Source: Lates calcarifer
Taxonomy: Eukaryota > Chordata > Actinopteri > Centropomidae
Assembly (NCBI RefSeq): GCF_001640805.2
Contig: NC_066838.1
Location: forward strand, 14,932,763-14,996,762
DNA: 64,000 bases
Direction: 5' to 3'
Under the pieces are notes generated by a model. That model did no database searches, was not told the origin of the DNA, and saw only the letters and a program-made list of their open reading frames with translations. A program made the translations under genes and the position numbers. Below, in pieces: positions 52,915 through 64,000 of the stretch. Within the stretch, counting starts at the first letter, position 1; each line of letters begins with the position of its first letter.

Positions 52915-55900
52915 GTTGGTTTGTTGTGTCAGTGTAAGATAGTGTTAACGTTCACATTGTGGCTTTAAAGCTGCTCTCATCAGTATTTTTGTATTGATAA
53001 TGAATGAAATGACTATCTGAAAAATGAAACTGGTTGGTCCTAATGACAAACCCACAGAGAATTATCACCAAATTCAGCACTTCCCCACAACTCTAGCTCA
53101 TTTTTGAGTATCTTTCAGTTCATTGTTTTGGCTTTACAGCCTGTAGCTTTAATGTTTTGGTTCAGTATTACTCTCATGAGCACTATTTGGCACTAGCAAA
53201 GGATCCCAAGATGGATCCAAGGGGTATTGAAATGATTATTGAGGTAGGAAATAATGAAAAGCACAAGACTCCGTATTTTATATATTACACAAAATCATGT
53301 TTTCTTCCCAATTGTTCTGTAATCTTTGCTTTCTCCTGTGAACATGCACCAACATGTGCCATAAAGCAAGAGGTTGAAATTGCAAGTTTACACAGCAAAT
53401 CCACTCTTAACACAAGAATCTCAAGGTGCAAAAAATTCTGATACAGCTTAACAATTACAAGACCGGACGTTGTTTCAACCTCAGTTTCCTTAAATCATTA
53501 CTATCACTTAGGATTCTAAATTTCAGACAACTCATGTCTCAGTCAGCACTGCAGCATTACTCCAGGAGACAACAGCCAATGGCAAAGCAGAGTTAACTTT
53601 GAAGGAACGCAGCACAGAGACACTGAGCATCGCTTTCATACTTGTATACCCATAGTCCAAACTCTTCCCGGGGTGAAGGAATGTTGTTCACGCCTTGCAG
53701 GCCTGAGAGTCCAGCTAAGTGTGTTATACACAGCAGAGGAAGATGGATTGGCTGTGGTGTCCCCTGCAGAATTCCTGTCACCTTAGAAAACTGGTGTAAT
53801 CAGAGCTGTGGAAAACGCATGCGGGCCAGTGTGAGGAAAGAATGGGGAATGTAGGTCATGCATAGGTCTTAGATTTAAATAAAAACAAACAAAACAAACA
53901 TTATGTCTTTTAGTAAGTTGCTGGGACATTGATAAGCCACTACAGAGCATCGGCACCAATGAGAAGACACAGAAAATTAGCTGTGGCTCTCTCTCAGCCT
54001 CCTTTTTGTGATAATTTGGTTAAACCTTATTTTGGAATATGCGCCATATAAATTTTGATACAGGCCTCTCTATAAGAGAGGTTTTTGTAAGGTTTTTGTA
54101 AGAATATGCTGCCCCCTTGTGGTCAAGTAAAAAACTAGAAAACCAAATGAACGTTAGAACGTTCCCTTTTCCTTGCTCTTTTTCTTCTCACTCAAAGCTG
54201 AATTCTGCACCTCTCCTCACCTCATCACCCTCTCCAACTCTCTGGCTGTGCTCTCACCTTCAACTGCGCTGCTGCTTTGCAGATCATGCCCAATGCTTTT
54301 TCAGCTCTGGTTGTGTTGCCAGGAAACCTCATTAAAGCGAGGCTGCCTGATCAAAGGTTTTCAAGACATGATCTCAGATAACCTCTCACTTTGGCAGGAG
54401 ACGCATAGAGTAGGTGCGGTTTGTTAACCACTTCCTATTTTCTCATTTTTCCACAGCAGCTGTTAAGTTATATAAGGGAGGTAACCTGCATGTAAAGAGA
54501 GGAAGATGAAGTTGAGTTCTGAACTTATACCATCTTCAGAAAAGAGATGAAGGATGGCTTGTGTATTATTTTAACCTTATTCGTCCCATATCTTATACTT
54601 TTCAAATTGATTTTCAGATCAAGTATAAAAACACCTGAGTATATTTAAGAGAATATTGTGAATAAATAACAGTCCCTTCCATCAACAGCTGCTGTCAAAG
54701 AGTATTCAAACTATTCACTGACATCTCTGTGACAATTTGCAAAACCGTGTATTTGTACTGTGCGTTTCCCAGTCTGTGGCTGAAGAGCACAGTTACCCTG
54801 GTGACTTGCTTTAAAAACAAATTACCACACAGTTGATGTTTGCAGTTTGACCAGCAGATGGTGTTCTGCTGCCACAGACAAACATCACTGTCACTGCTGA
54901 GGTCTCCTGCAAGTTTACTGCTGCAATAATGAATCAAAGAGTTACGTTCAGTTTAATAAATAGTATTTGCAAAGACTAAAATAGCCTTAAAATTCCACTA
55001 AGCTTCAGTTCAACTTTAGTCGCACATACAACTTTCAAAATAAGACTATGGCCCGACCCTCGCAACCAGCAGATCTGCCTATCATCATCGCAGTCTGTCA
55101 TCAATCATGACCTCAGAGCTGAGGAAGAAGGTCCAGGCCCTGACCCAAACATGAGTGCAACAGTCAGGCAAATAACTACAGCCATTACTGACCCCACCCG
55201 TTTAGAAGAGAAGGAGAAAAGCGTGGACAGTATTCAAATTCTTAAACATTACAATTGCTTGGGCAGCAGTGATGTGACCACAAACTTTCAGCAGGCTCTC
55301 TTTAAATATATAAACACACAAGATTAATCCTCCTCGCTGTCAACAAAAAGAAGACCACACCAACCCCATAGAAGGAGCCATTAAGTATCATGTTGAGCCG
55401 TAAAATGCTGCTGCAGCTTTCTGTTATCTATTTTCATGGAGGTTATGACCTGCGCGCATTTTTCTTGTTCACATGTTTGGAACAGCATAGCAACTGAGCC
55501 AACAACAACCGACCAGCGGGGACACAGCAGCGGTCTTGTCCCAGTCTTATCAAGCTTTTTCCTCTTTTGGCATTGCTCTGGTTAGCGTCCAAACCAAACC
55601 TTTTCTGTTTTCTCTCTGTCCTCCACAATCCCTCTAATGAGTCTCACAGCACAAACTTTGCAGCTTTGAGAGTTTGAGCCTCAGCTTAACAGAGACACAA
55701 ATGCAAATGGCTTCATGTTAGTGATTACTCACAATAATACATCAGCTAAGTATTTGTTCTAGGCCTTCTCTCCCACTCTCTCTTCATCATGTCATTCCTG
55801 TCTGACTCCTCCTTCCCTCCAGTGTTCAGCTTGGCGGACCACTTTGTTCCTCTATAAGGACATTTTCTAACTAGTGCCTAATTTCCCAGTGATAAAATGA

Positions 55901-57165
55901 ACTGGTCTTTGGATGTTCCCTCCACTCTTCATGGTTGTGGGGAAAATATTTATGTCGAACATGGTGTTGCTGCTGAGTTACATGCTCCCAGTCACTGATG
56001 ACACCAAGGGAAGAAATCCAGCTAAGGGGCTCTTTTTCCATTTCGTTAATAGTATGTTTTACTTTGAAGTAGCTGGTGCTTTGTTCAGGACTGTCTCGAG
56101 GAATTAGATGTCTGTTGTGTTTAAGAATTAAGAGAAATAGAGTCACTACAAACCAGTGGGTTAAAACTGATCCAGTTTGGGTAAATATGGCACCAGGGCA
56201 GTGGTTTTTTCTTAACTTTACCCAGCAAGAAAACCACCCCAGACAAGAGGTCATGGGGTTGTTCTGACTCAGTAACCTAATAGTATGAAAAAGAAAAAAA
56301 AGGAAAAAAAACCCAGACCATTTTTTTAACCAAGTGGTTTTTACAATGATATTGCAATAAAAACATCTTCCTCCTCTGAGACACTATGACTTGTTTTGAT
56401 AAAAAAAAAAAAAAAAAAAAAAAAATTAAAAAGCTTCACTTTTTCCAGGGTACTTACTCACTTAAATAGATTTTCATGACATCTTTGGAGATTAAGTTCA
56501 ATGAGGAGGACAGGGAATGATAAACTTGTGTGAAGTGAAGCTCTTTAACTCATCACTCCAGGGGAAAAATTTTGTGCCATGGGGAGTGAGCAGAAAGAAG
56601 CTGAAACTATTTTAGCTCCAAGTCTATCCTCTGAGAATTAGTGAACCAGTCATTGATGAATGATTAGGCAACTTCCTTTTTCTCTATTTTCACTTTTTTT
56701 AATGTATTTATTCATTTATTTATTCATTTTTCTTGTATTGCTACACTGACATCTGAATTAATATTGCATATTTCACTTAGGAAATGCCTCATCACTTTAC
56801 CGTCATGTTTTTCTTGTAAGAGGAACTTGGGTAAATCCTACCTCTTATCTAACAGTGTGATAACAAAACGAAACTGATCTTTAAAAACACCTAACTTCTC
56901 CACAGAGGCCGGGCTTTTCCCCTGTTTACTTGCTGTCTCAATACTGGCTCTGTGCAGTGTGTGATGTCTGACATCTCAGTTATTCTCTCATTGAATAGGC
57001 TAATAAGTATTACCGACTACCAAGTGTCCTCTATTTTGAAAACCAAAATATGGTCACCCTAGGTACATATTAACATTACATATTTACCGTGTTCACCTAT
57101 TTGTTGAACCGGTCCGTTCACAACCTGTGGGACAGCAGCTCCTCCAAATGATATTTTGTATCAGC
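52915..57165. other. ngfb-tspan2 intergenic region
   Basis: About 4.3 kb between the ngfb poly(A) site and the GCTAGC-rich tspan2 upstream region. It contains a probable diverged repeat at 53.05-53.25 kb and poly-A runs at 56.3-56.4 kb. No gene seen. Confidence 0.5.
56401..56425 (+). repeat. A25 homopolymer
   Basis: A pure A run between ngfb and tspan2. It is preceded at 56281-56310 by another A-rich stretch with GA interruptions. Confidence 0.95.
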
Positions 57166-57169
57166 TAAA

Positions 57170-57430
57170 CGTTATCAAGCTAGCTAATTAGCTAACGGTA
57201 GCTAATGCTGTCCGATGTTAGCTAGCTAGTTATGCTTGCTAGCAGTGCTTCATATGAACATTAGGAGGTCCCGGAACACAGAGACGGTGTTATCCTGATG
57301 GGTTAGGGGTAGCTAGCTAGCTAACAGTGCTATAGTTGTCTCGCAGAGTTGACTTACAGTATCTGTGGTAAAATTAACTATTTGGTTAGAAGAGACGTAA
57401 CGAGGCTGTATCTGTTTGCTAGCTAACTAG
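57170..57430. repeat. GCTAGC-rich degenerate palindromic segment upstream of tspan2
   Basis: Interspersed AGCTAGCTAA, TTAGCTAGCTAG and GTAGCTAGCTAGCTAAC motifs fill parts of this stretch about 0.5-0.9 kb before the tspan2 promoter. The type is common in fish DNA. No coding potential. Confidence 0.6.
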
Positions 57431-57899
57431 CTATTAGTAATACCACAGTCAAGCCAAGTGTGTGAGTTCCAAATTAGTCAACTTTGCTGTTAGGCTACAC
57501 TATGATTCACATGCATTAAAAATTCACCACAATGCAGGAAATTACTCGGGAAAAAAGTACGAATGTACAGCTATAAAATAAACATGCCTTAGTTATGCTT
57601 CTGAACCTCAGTTAAAATGTTGCCCTAGCTACGGCCCTGGATTTGTAGCCTGTAGGTAACATAAGAAAATGCTATAGATTCACAATGTGCTAAGTTAATA
57701 GTCAAGGGTATCACAGCGCTAGTACATGAGAATTTAAATACCGCTATGTGACATCAAGTTACAAATTTAGAGTCAGATATATAAGGTCATACTGAACGTA
57801 GTGGATATCAATGTATATTTATAGGAAAGGTGAGACTTTTCGTTACAGGGGGAACGACACTTCTGCCAAACACTTGCCAAGTTCCTATCGTGTAGTCTC

Positions 57900-58024
57900 G
57901 GTCCCCCCTTTAGGCCCCCTCTGCATTATTGAAAGGGGCGGTCTGGAAAGAGTCTAAGCGGATCCTGCAGTGTTTTGTACGCGTGCACGCGCGTGTGTAT
58001 GTGTGTGTCTGTGAGTGAGTGAGT

Positions 58025-58058
<34 letters not shown>

Positions 58059-58194
58059 CTACCGTGACAGCGCTTCTTGATGCATAAGTGTTGTGACCGG
58101 GGTGGACCGTTATTGTCACATTGTGCGGAGCCAAATACAGCCGTCAGAGCGCTTTACCGGGGATAAAGGCAAAACACTGCAGCATCAAGCCGAC
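57900..58194 (+). promoter_or_regulatory. tspan2: Putative tspan2 promoter and 5' UTR
   Basis: The 300 nt before the tspan2 ATG are richer in CpG than the surroundings. They contain a GC box GGGGCGG (57935-57941), an alternating CG/TG stretch (about 57980-57996) and a GTGA/GA repeat (58011-58057). No clear TATA box was seen, as expected for a CpG-type promoter. The exact start site cannot be read from sequence. Confidence 0.5.
58011..58057 (+). repeat. (GTGA)n-(GA)n repeat in the tspan2 promoter/5' UTR
   Basis: GTGAGTGAGTGAGTGA passes into about 14 GA units. It lies 140 nt before the tspan2 ATG. Confidence 0.95.
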
Positions 58195-58263
58195 ATGGGG
58201 AAGGTGGAAGGCGGAATGAAATGCGTGAAATATCTTTTGTTCGTGTTCAACTTCATATTCTGG
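58195..58263 (+). CDS. tspan2: Tetraspanin-2-like protein, first coding exon (partial gene)
   Basis: Tetraspanins are four-pass membrane proteins that organise membrane microdomains; TSPAN2 is prominent in oligodendrocytes. The exon encodes 23 residues beginning MGKVEGGMKCVKYLLFVFNF and ending FIFW. This is the cytosolic N-terminus and first half of TM1 of the CD9/TSPAN2 group, with Cys10 at a typical palmitoylation position. It ends in phase 0 at TGG|GTAAGTG, a strong donor at the place where CD9 and TSPAN2 exon 1 end. The ATG context (GACATGG) is good. CD9 has a similar N-terminus, but TSPAN2 is the neighbour of NGF in vertebrates and has the same orientation, which decides the call. No exon 2 (TM1 end plus GLW motif) was found before 64000, so intron 1 exceeds 5.7 kb. 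Whether it is the a or b fish paralogue is not resolved. Confidence 0.85.
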
Positions 58264-59092
58264 GTAAGTGCCTATACCGCGGATTGTGTGGCGGTGAGAT
58301 GCGAGTTGTGCGTGAATGAACATGGAGCAAGTGCAGCAGCAGCAGCACAGCAGCGGTGCAGACTTCTCACTCTGCACAGCTGACTTTCGCACCCACGTGT
58401 TATTTTAGTAACGATGCTGGGACATTGTTTACAGTTTTCCGCATTCATCCTGTTGTGCTCGATTTGTGCTTTATTTAGTTGCGTGGGTTTACCCCTGCGT
58501 GGCGCGGAAAGGGTGACAGCCAGAGGTTTTTTAGTTTTGGCTCACCGGGCTCAAATCAGATTTTCCACAGAGGAAAAAACCCGCCCCTTTTTTCCCGGGG
58601 AAGCGTGTTTTTGAAAGGAAGACTGAATGAAAAGACAGAGAGAGACTGAGAGACAGCATGGAAAACAAACTCAGCAGTTGGCTCCCTGCGCCACATTGCT
58701 TCATTAACAAACAGCGCAGAGCTGATTGATAAACTGAAGTTAAAACCACCCCGGGGCATCACAGTCCCCCTCACCCCATCCCAACTGCTTCCTCTGCTAA
58801 TTTTTAAAAAAGCAGCACTTAGGCGCTCAGAAAGAGGCCCGAGAGAGTCACTTTGCTCAAGACAAACTGTCAGGTGGATGTGAAAGGTGTGTGTCCCGCA
58901 CACATGCTTTGCACATGTGCCTTCATAAAACCGTGACATCCCCCTTAAAGTCCATTTATACTTCATGCTATAAATGAACACACATTAATTTCAAGTCTGG
59001 AAGAAGCTAGTCTCCCCATGGACAATGTTTGTGTGTGTGTGTGTTTGGCTTATGTGTGCCACTGTTCACACTCCTTAGAGGGGAAGTTCCTT

Positions 59093-59143
<51 letters not shown>
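59093..59143 (+). repeat. (TG)12(AG)n compound microsatellite
   Basis: A TG block switches directly to an AG block. Confidence 0.95.
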
Positions 59144-59147
<4 letters not shown>

Positions 59148-59996
59148 CCAACCAGCATCTGTGGAGTGGATCAGGCGCTGAGTGCAGCGTGAATGGATCC
59201 ATTGTGACAACGGGACAATAGCATAACTTCAGTCTGCTGCTCCTGGCCTGGCCTTGCCTGGCTAAGCAGCAGAGCCTGCCACCAGAGACCTGAACAGCAA
59301 GCAGCTCAGAGCGGTCCCACCATTGAGTTGCTCCGTCACCACTTCACACTGTAGCCCCTGCATCCAGCATGGGTGTGGCTGTTGCTTTAATCTCATTCTG
59401 ATAAATCTTGAGTGTGTGGGCAGAACATGCACAGACAGAGGGGTGAAGATAAGAGAGATGACAGGTGGAGAGGGAGGACGAGAGCAAAGAAAAATTGAGA
59501 ATGGAAAACAGTGAATGTGATGGGAAAAGAAAAGGGTCATAGGGAGATTGAGAGGGATATTCATGTGCGTGTGTGCGCGCTCACATGGTAAAAGGCAGAC
59601 AGTTGGCATGAACTTGACCCAGATAAAGATAGAAAATAGATCAGTATGGGGATAGTGGGATAATCTGTGGATGTGTACTGTTTGTGTGTGTTACATGTGG
59701 TACAGGACCACAAAAAGCCCTAAACTGATGCTCCTCCATGTTTTGATGTATGCTGTATAGCAGCTCTGCGCATGCCTTGTATTCTATAAACAAAAACTGA
59801 ACAGTGATCACCCACTGCAGCCCCCCCCCCAGTCTGTTGATGGCAGAGTGAGAGATGATGAGGAGAGTGTGTGTGATGAAAGCGGGTGGAGGAGGGGTAG
59901 ATAGTTTCCCTTCAAATCCCCTGAGAGGACAGTAGAGCAGAGACGGGCTGCTGGTGTTTCCTCTGAACGGGATGATGGGAGCTGTTAGACATACTG

Positions 59997-60022
59997 ACAC
60001 ACACACACACACACACACACAC
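59997..60022 (+). repeat. (AC)13 microsatellite
   Basis: Uninterrupted AC repeat in tspan2 intron 1. Confidence 0.95.
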
Positions 60023-61083
60023 ATTGTCATCAATCAATACGTACAGAGTGGCTCTTTGTTTAAAAAACTCTCCGACTCCATGTCACAGCATTGTGATGTA
60101 GTGAGAGTCCTGCAGGGCTCCATTAACTTAACTGTCATTAATATAACACAGGCCAGACTTTTGTTTATATTACATTGATGGCTGCAAATAAAACAGCTTA
60201 CAACAGAACATCAATACCTTGCTGGCTTTGCCTGGCCTGTGTTTGTGGGCAATAGTTCACTGCCCTATTTAGTCAAAAATTAAGCCTGTGGGGTAAACAG
60301 TGTGGGGCAAACATTGCTTCATCGTGGTACGTGTGAAAGGTGCAGCATGAAGCCTCTTTCCCACTGATTTTTTGCTTGTTCTTCTTCATCATAAACAACT
60401 GATATGGGAGTGAAATATGTTGGTTTAATGATTAATTTTGGGTTAGTTAATGACAAATAATTTAGTTTAATAGTTATTTGTCCAGTGTTGTCTATCTGCA
60501 AAAATCTTTAGCTTGAAAAGTCCACACTGGAGTTTATGGTTGTTTATGCTTTTCTTGCTTCTCTATGAGCAAAGTAGCTGGTTTTTAACCTACTACATTC
60601 TTTCTATCTTAATCTGTACTTTGTAAATCACGCTAAATAAATATTATAACTTTTAAACCCAAAGTAAAGCACTAAATATTTAAAGAGTTAAATGGAAAGT
60701 AATATTCAAAGGTAGTCAGATCCACAAGTTAAATTGTAATAACAAAGCAAAGTCCATCAAATAATCCTCAAAATTCAAACATTTAACTGAGATTTTAAAA
60801 GCAGAAGCAACAGTAACTCAGGGGCCATCAGGTTGTGTTTAAATGTTACAACTTCTGATATTTCATGCAGGTGCAGCAGAGCATGAACCAGCCTGACAGG
60901 TGATTTGAATATAAATCATCCATATCATTCCCTCTTTTTTTTGCCAAACCTCGTGAATATCAAGATTATAGAAAAAAATATTTTTTGCTGGTTTAAAAAG
61001 ATCAGTTCTCTTCTGTTCTAATTAGCACTAGCATAACTGGTATCTTATCTCTCTGGGATATTTCAGAGGGCTGAGTGAAAGGC

Positions 61084-61521
61084 ACTGTCCTGGGTCCCTT
61101 TTTGTTTCTATTGCAAGTCAGTGATAGATGACAATGCTGCACTGTTGTTTTGTCATTTACATGAGGTTAACGTGATTCAGTTTTATTTTTTCAAAACTAA
61201 AATTATGCAGTTAGTAGTGAGGGTAGAAAAATCAATTCTCGTAGGATCACTGTTAATTACCTTGGCTGTTTTATTTGTTATTATTGTGGATAATTGGCAA
61301 GTAGGTCTATGACAGCGTTCAGGAAAGTTAACACAAAGAAAAAGTTTCATGCCAGACAGTCACAGTTTATGCATAGGGATTGTTTGAAGCTTGTGGCATC
61401 AAGTCTGGTACAAAGCCAATCAGATTATGCTTGTTTTTCCTGGATGGATGACTTATCAAAGGCATGCAGAATGAATTACAGGCTCCACAATACTTTGTTA
61501 CTTATATACAGTACATCATAG
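61084..61521 (+). pseudogene. Decayed non-LTR retrotransposon (LINE) reverse-transcriptase fragment
   Basis: Translation shows the end of a LINE reverse-transcriptase domain broken over several frames. TVLGPFLFLLQVSD (from 61084) matches the SVLGPLLFLLYVND-type motif of L2/CR1/jockey-like elements. ITVNYLG (about 61246) matches the motif near the end of the RT palm. From about 61320, KVNTKKKFHARQSQ followed by KLVASSLVQSQSDYACFSW matches the C-terminal LLASALIQCHFDYACSSW-type motif. Stops and frameshifts separate the pieces, and the YADD segment is degraded, so it is inactive. It lies in sense orientation within tspan2 intron 1 and is followed by AT and poly-T sequence. The clade is inferred from motifs only. 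Confidence 0.75.
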
Positions 61522-61529
61522 CTGGTCCT

Positions 61530-61539
61530 GTCAATATAT

Positions 61540-61570
<31 letters not shown>

Positions 61571-61600
61571 CTAATATATATATATATTTTTTTTTATATT

Positions 61601-61640
<40 letters not shown>
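61530..61640. repeat. (TA)n and poly-T low-complexity stretch
   Basis: Alternating TA runs (61537-61585) pass into T-rich sequence and a pure T tract of about 30 nt ending at 61637. It follows the LINE relic directly and may be its expanded 3' end, or independent. Confidence 0.85.
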
Positions 61641-61641
<1 letters not shown>

Positions 61642-64000
61642 TAGCACTCAGTGTGGAGATTTTTCCAAAATTTTTTTTTATTTTTTTAATTTAAGGATTT
61701 ATCCTGCACTTGAAGATTTCTGGTTCTGGCTTTAAAATTTAGAAAGAGCATTAACACTGAAACTAAATATTGTTCCAATTTTCAGCCCTACAGACACATT
61801 TGTCTGTGTTGCAGAGGTTCATGTGTGCCACTACACTCCCCCACCCTCGCCCTGTGGAGTACAATGGGATTTTCTCCACCCATAATTATCTCACCCCTAT
61901 TTACACTTTCCTTCTGCCCATCATTTTTAATGTGCACTTTCATCCATTTTCACAAACATATGCCAGACAGAAGACTATTTTTGTTAAAGCTTGAATCACT
62001 CACCAATTACTGCTGGATTTAAAGATGTTGTTTACAACTGTTTTGCTTTTATATACTGGTTTTTCTTTAATTTACAATAAGGCTCTTTTTTTTTCTTGAA
62101 AAAAAGGTCTAACCTAGAAAGCAGATAATGCCACAGATTGTCTCTGACCAACACCACTGCCCTGTGTCGGCTTTCCCCTGTTCTCATGGAAATTCCCCTC
62201 ACAAAAAGACTATTTAACTGCACTGTTAAAAAAGTAGGCCTTACACCATAAAAGAAGCCCAATAAAGCTTTGACACAGAGATTTCCATCACCGTCAAGGA
62301 ATATCCAGAAGTACAAACTATCCACAGAGGTGTTAGGACTGAAAGAGTGGGAGTATTGGCTATACAGTTAGAGATTTATCTTTCTCTTTGGACAACATGT
62401 TCTCATAGCCTGTGTCCACAATCAAAGCAAAAAGATGATGAGTCCTCTAACAACTTATTCCTCTCTCCTTGCCCTCTTTCATTCTCTCTTTCATTGTGTC
62501 TGTATGTTTCCCTCCTATTGTGTGCCTGAGCATATAGTCACAGGGAGACAGTGGGTCTTTGTCCTTTGGGTGAGGCCGGGAGGGAGGGAGATGAGGTGGG
62601 GTGGAGGAGGGGGATACACGGAGATAAGTCAGAGGGCGACAGGGGGTGGGAGGGTGCGTAGTTTTAGGAGGTTGAGAGGCAGGGAGGAGGGAGGGGTGTG
62701 TCTGGTGTCAGCCTGGATAATGATGGCAGACGAAGTGTTGGCGGAGTGGGGCGGGCGGTAAAGCAGGGGGGTATGTAAGCAGTGACGGGGGTTAATGGGA
62801 CCTTTGGGATAGTCGGGCTCGGGAGAATCTATTTAGTGTGTTGACTACTGATGGTGGTGTTGGTTGTAGACCACCCCCCCGTTTTAAAATGAGACCCATC
62901 CATGCATCTGGTTTGAAAAGGCTTTTAAATTTAGCCATAATAGTAATGAGGTTTGGCTGAGCTCTGAGCTCTTTTCAACTGTGAAACAACCACCTGCTCC
63001 TCCATACAGCACTAACACACTCTACAGTAGCTTGGGGCGACCCAGCTTTTCTAGCACTGTGCACATATGTACCCAATTCAAGTGGGCAGCAGTCCTCACC
63101 TCACACCTCCACCAACCCCATCACACCATCGGGTGTTCCGGCAAATACCAGTGTTAAATAGATCCAGAGCCCCTCTCTGGACTAATCTGGCCCGGTTCAG
63201 TAAGTCTACAGATCCATAGCCTTCACTTCGCCGTGCTTTATCACTTTGGACCTGATAATCCTGAAACCCCAAGAGCTCAGCTGTCCCATACATCACCACA
63301 CATAACACTAAATCCTCAGACTGAGAGAAAGCCAGCTCACCAACACCTGTCCCATTCTGATGCTTTACAACTGAGCTACTGGTTTTACTTTAGACCAACA
63401 TTACAAAATACAACCTGTGGAGGAGGAGAGGAGTGTAAACAGTGAGGATGAGATACAGAAGATGTAGTTTAAAATAAAAAAGGGTAGAGTGGATTTGGTA
63501 AACAATAGGTCATAAAGTAAAATGATCCAGACATGGAACAGTTTGTTTTTGCCTGAACTTGGCGACAGGGTTTGTTTCTCCAAATAAATTCACTTACCAG
63601 AGCTCAAGGACACAGAAACAAACAGTCACACAAACAGCGGTCCACCTAAATTCCGAGATCTAGGACACAGAGAGACCATGTGACAAGCACTCCTAAATGC
63701 TCTCCATTTAGACAAATCATTTTATTTCTCTGCACACGTACACACACATAGACACTGTCTGTTTTGAAGCTCAGCTCAAAAGGGTTTTTAGACTGGATTA
63801 TCCTCGGGGGGCGTGGGCTCAGTGATCATTAAAACCTCTCAGTATTGATCTGTCACTGGAGCAGCCACCACAGTCTCTGCCCTTGAGAGCATCTCAGATC
63901 TCAGGAAAGAGGCATTTGCTCCGAGCACTTCAGACCACTTTAGAGAATAATAGTTTTTCGGCTGGAGTCAGTTAGCCCGTAAAAAGCAAAAGCATTGCAG

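Larger units (their letters stand above)
58264..64000 (+). other. tspan2: tspan2 intron 1 (incomplete)
   Basis: This runs from the GTAAGTG donor to the end of the window. It holds TG/GA and CA microsatellites, a C10 run at 59821-59830, a LINE relic at 61.1-61.5 kb and an AT/poly-T stretch. A GC-rich, G-heavy block lies at 62.56-62.8 kb. No further tetraspanin exon could be recognised; a scan for GLW- or CCG-type codons gave none. Confidence 0.6.

Noticed and set aside
53157..53441. Exon-like open frame (VQYYSHEHYLALAKDPKMDP) with TTTACAG before it and GAG|GTAGGAAA inside
   Set aside because: The sequence resembles a common fish dispersed repeat and no protein was recognised; the frame is probably accidental.

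Overview
This window looks like nuclear DNA from a ray-finned fish, most likely a percomorph teleost. The evidence is: genes split by GT/AG introns; very low gene density; many (CA)n, (GA)n and homopolymer tracts; retroposon tails ending in the typical fish 'GGCGCTATATAAATAAA' plus TGAAT-type repeats; GCTAGC-rich segments; and a neurotrophin with an insert known only from fish NT-6/NT-7 proteins.

Two genes are clear, both on the + strand. At 51.3-52.9 kb is a nerve growth factor gene of the NT-6/NT-7 (ngfb) type. It has a non-coding exon (51262-51369) with a small upstream ORF, a 236-nt intron, one exon carrying the whole 296-residue prepro-protein (CDS 51617-52507), and a poly(A) signal at 52891. 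At 58195-58263 is the first coding exon of a CD9/TSPAN2-type tetraspanin, most likely tspan2. Its intron 1 runs to the end of the window, so the rest of the gene is outside. NGF followed by TSPAN2 in the same orientation is the vertebrate arrangement, so the order supports both calls.

The first 50 kb has no recognisable complete gene. It holds microsatellites, dispersed repeats and a few exon-like or promoter-like segments. The best of these are two minus-strand exon candidates: 5433-5615 (open, symmetric phase 2, good splice sites) and 15453-15576 (good splice sites). A CpG-rich block with a YY1-like motif lies at 16.0-16.15 kb. Together they may be parts of an unidentified minus-strand transcript. 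A TATA-like element followed by a strong splice donor at 33.56-33.70 kb could be a distal ngf first exon; this is inference only.

Dispersed repeats include three copies of one unnamed family (7.6, 22.7 and 41.3 kb), two copies of a second (0.2 and 27.4 kb), two partial copies of a third (5.9 and 49.6 kb), and a decayed LINE reverse-transcriptase relic in tspan2 intron 1 (61.1-61.5 kb). No CRISPR array, rRNA, convincing tRNA or bacterial-type system was seen. The most biologically interesting feature is the glycine/basic-rich insert of the neurotrophin.
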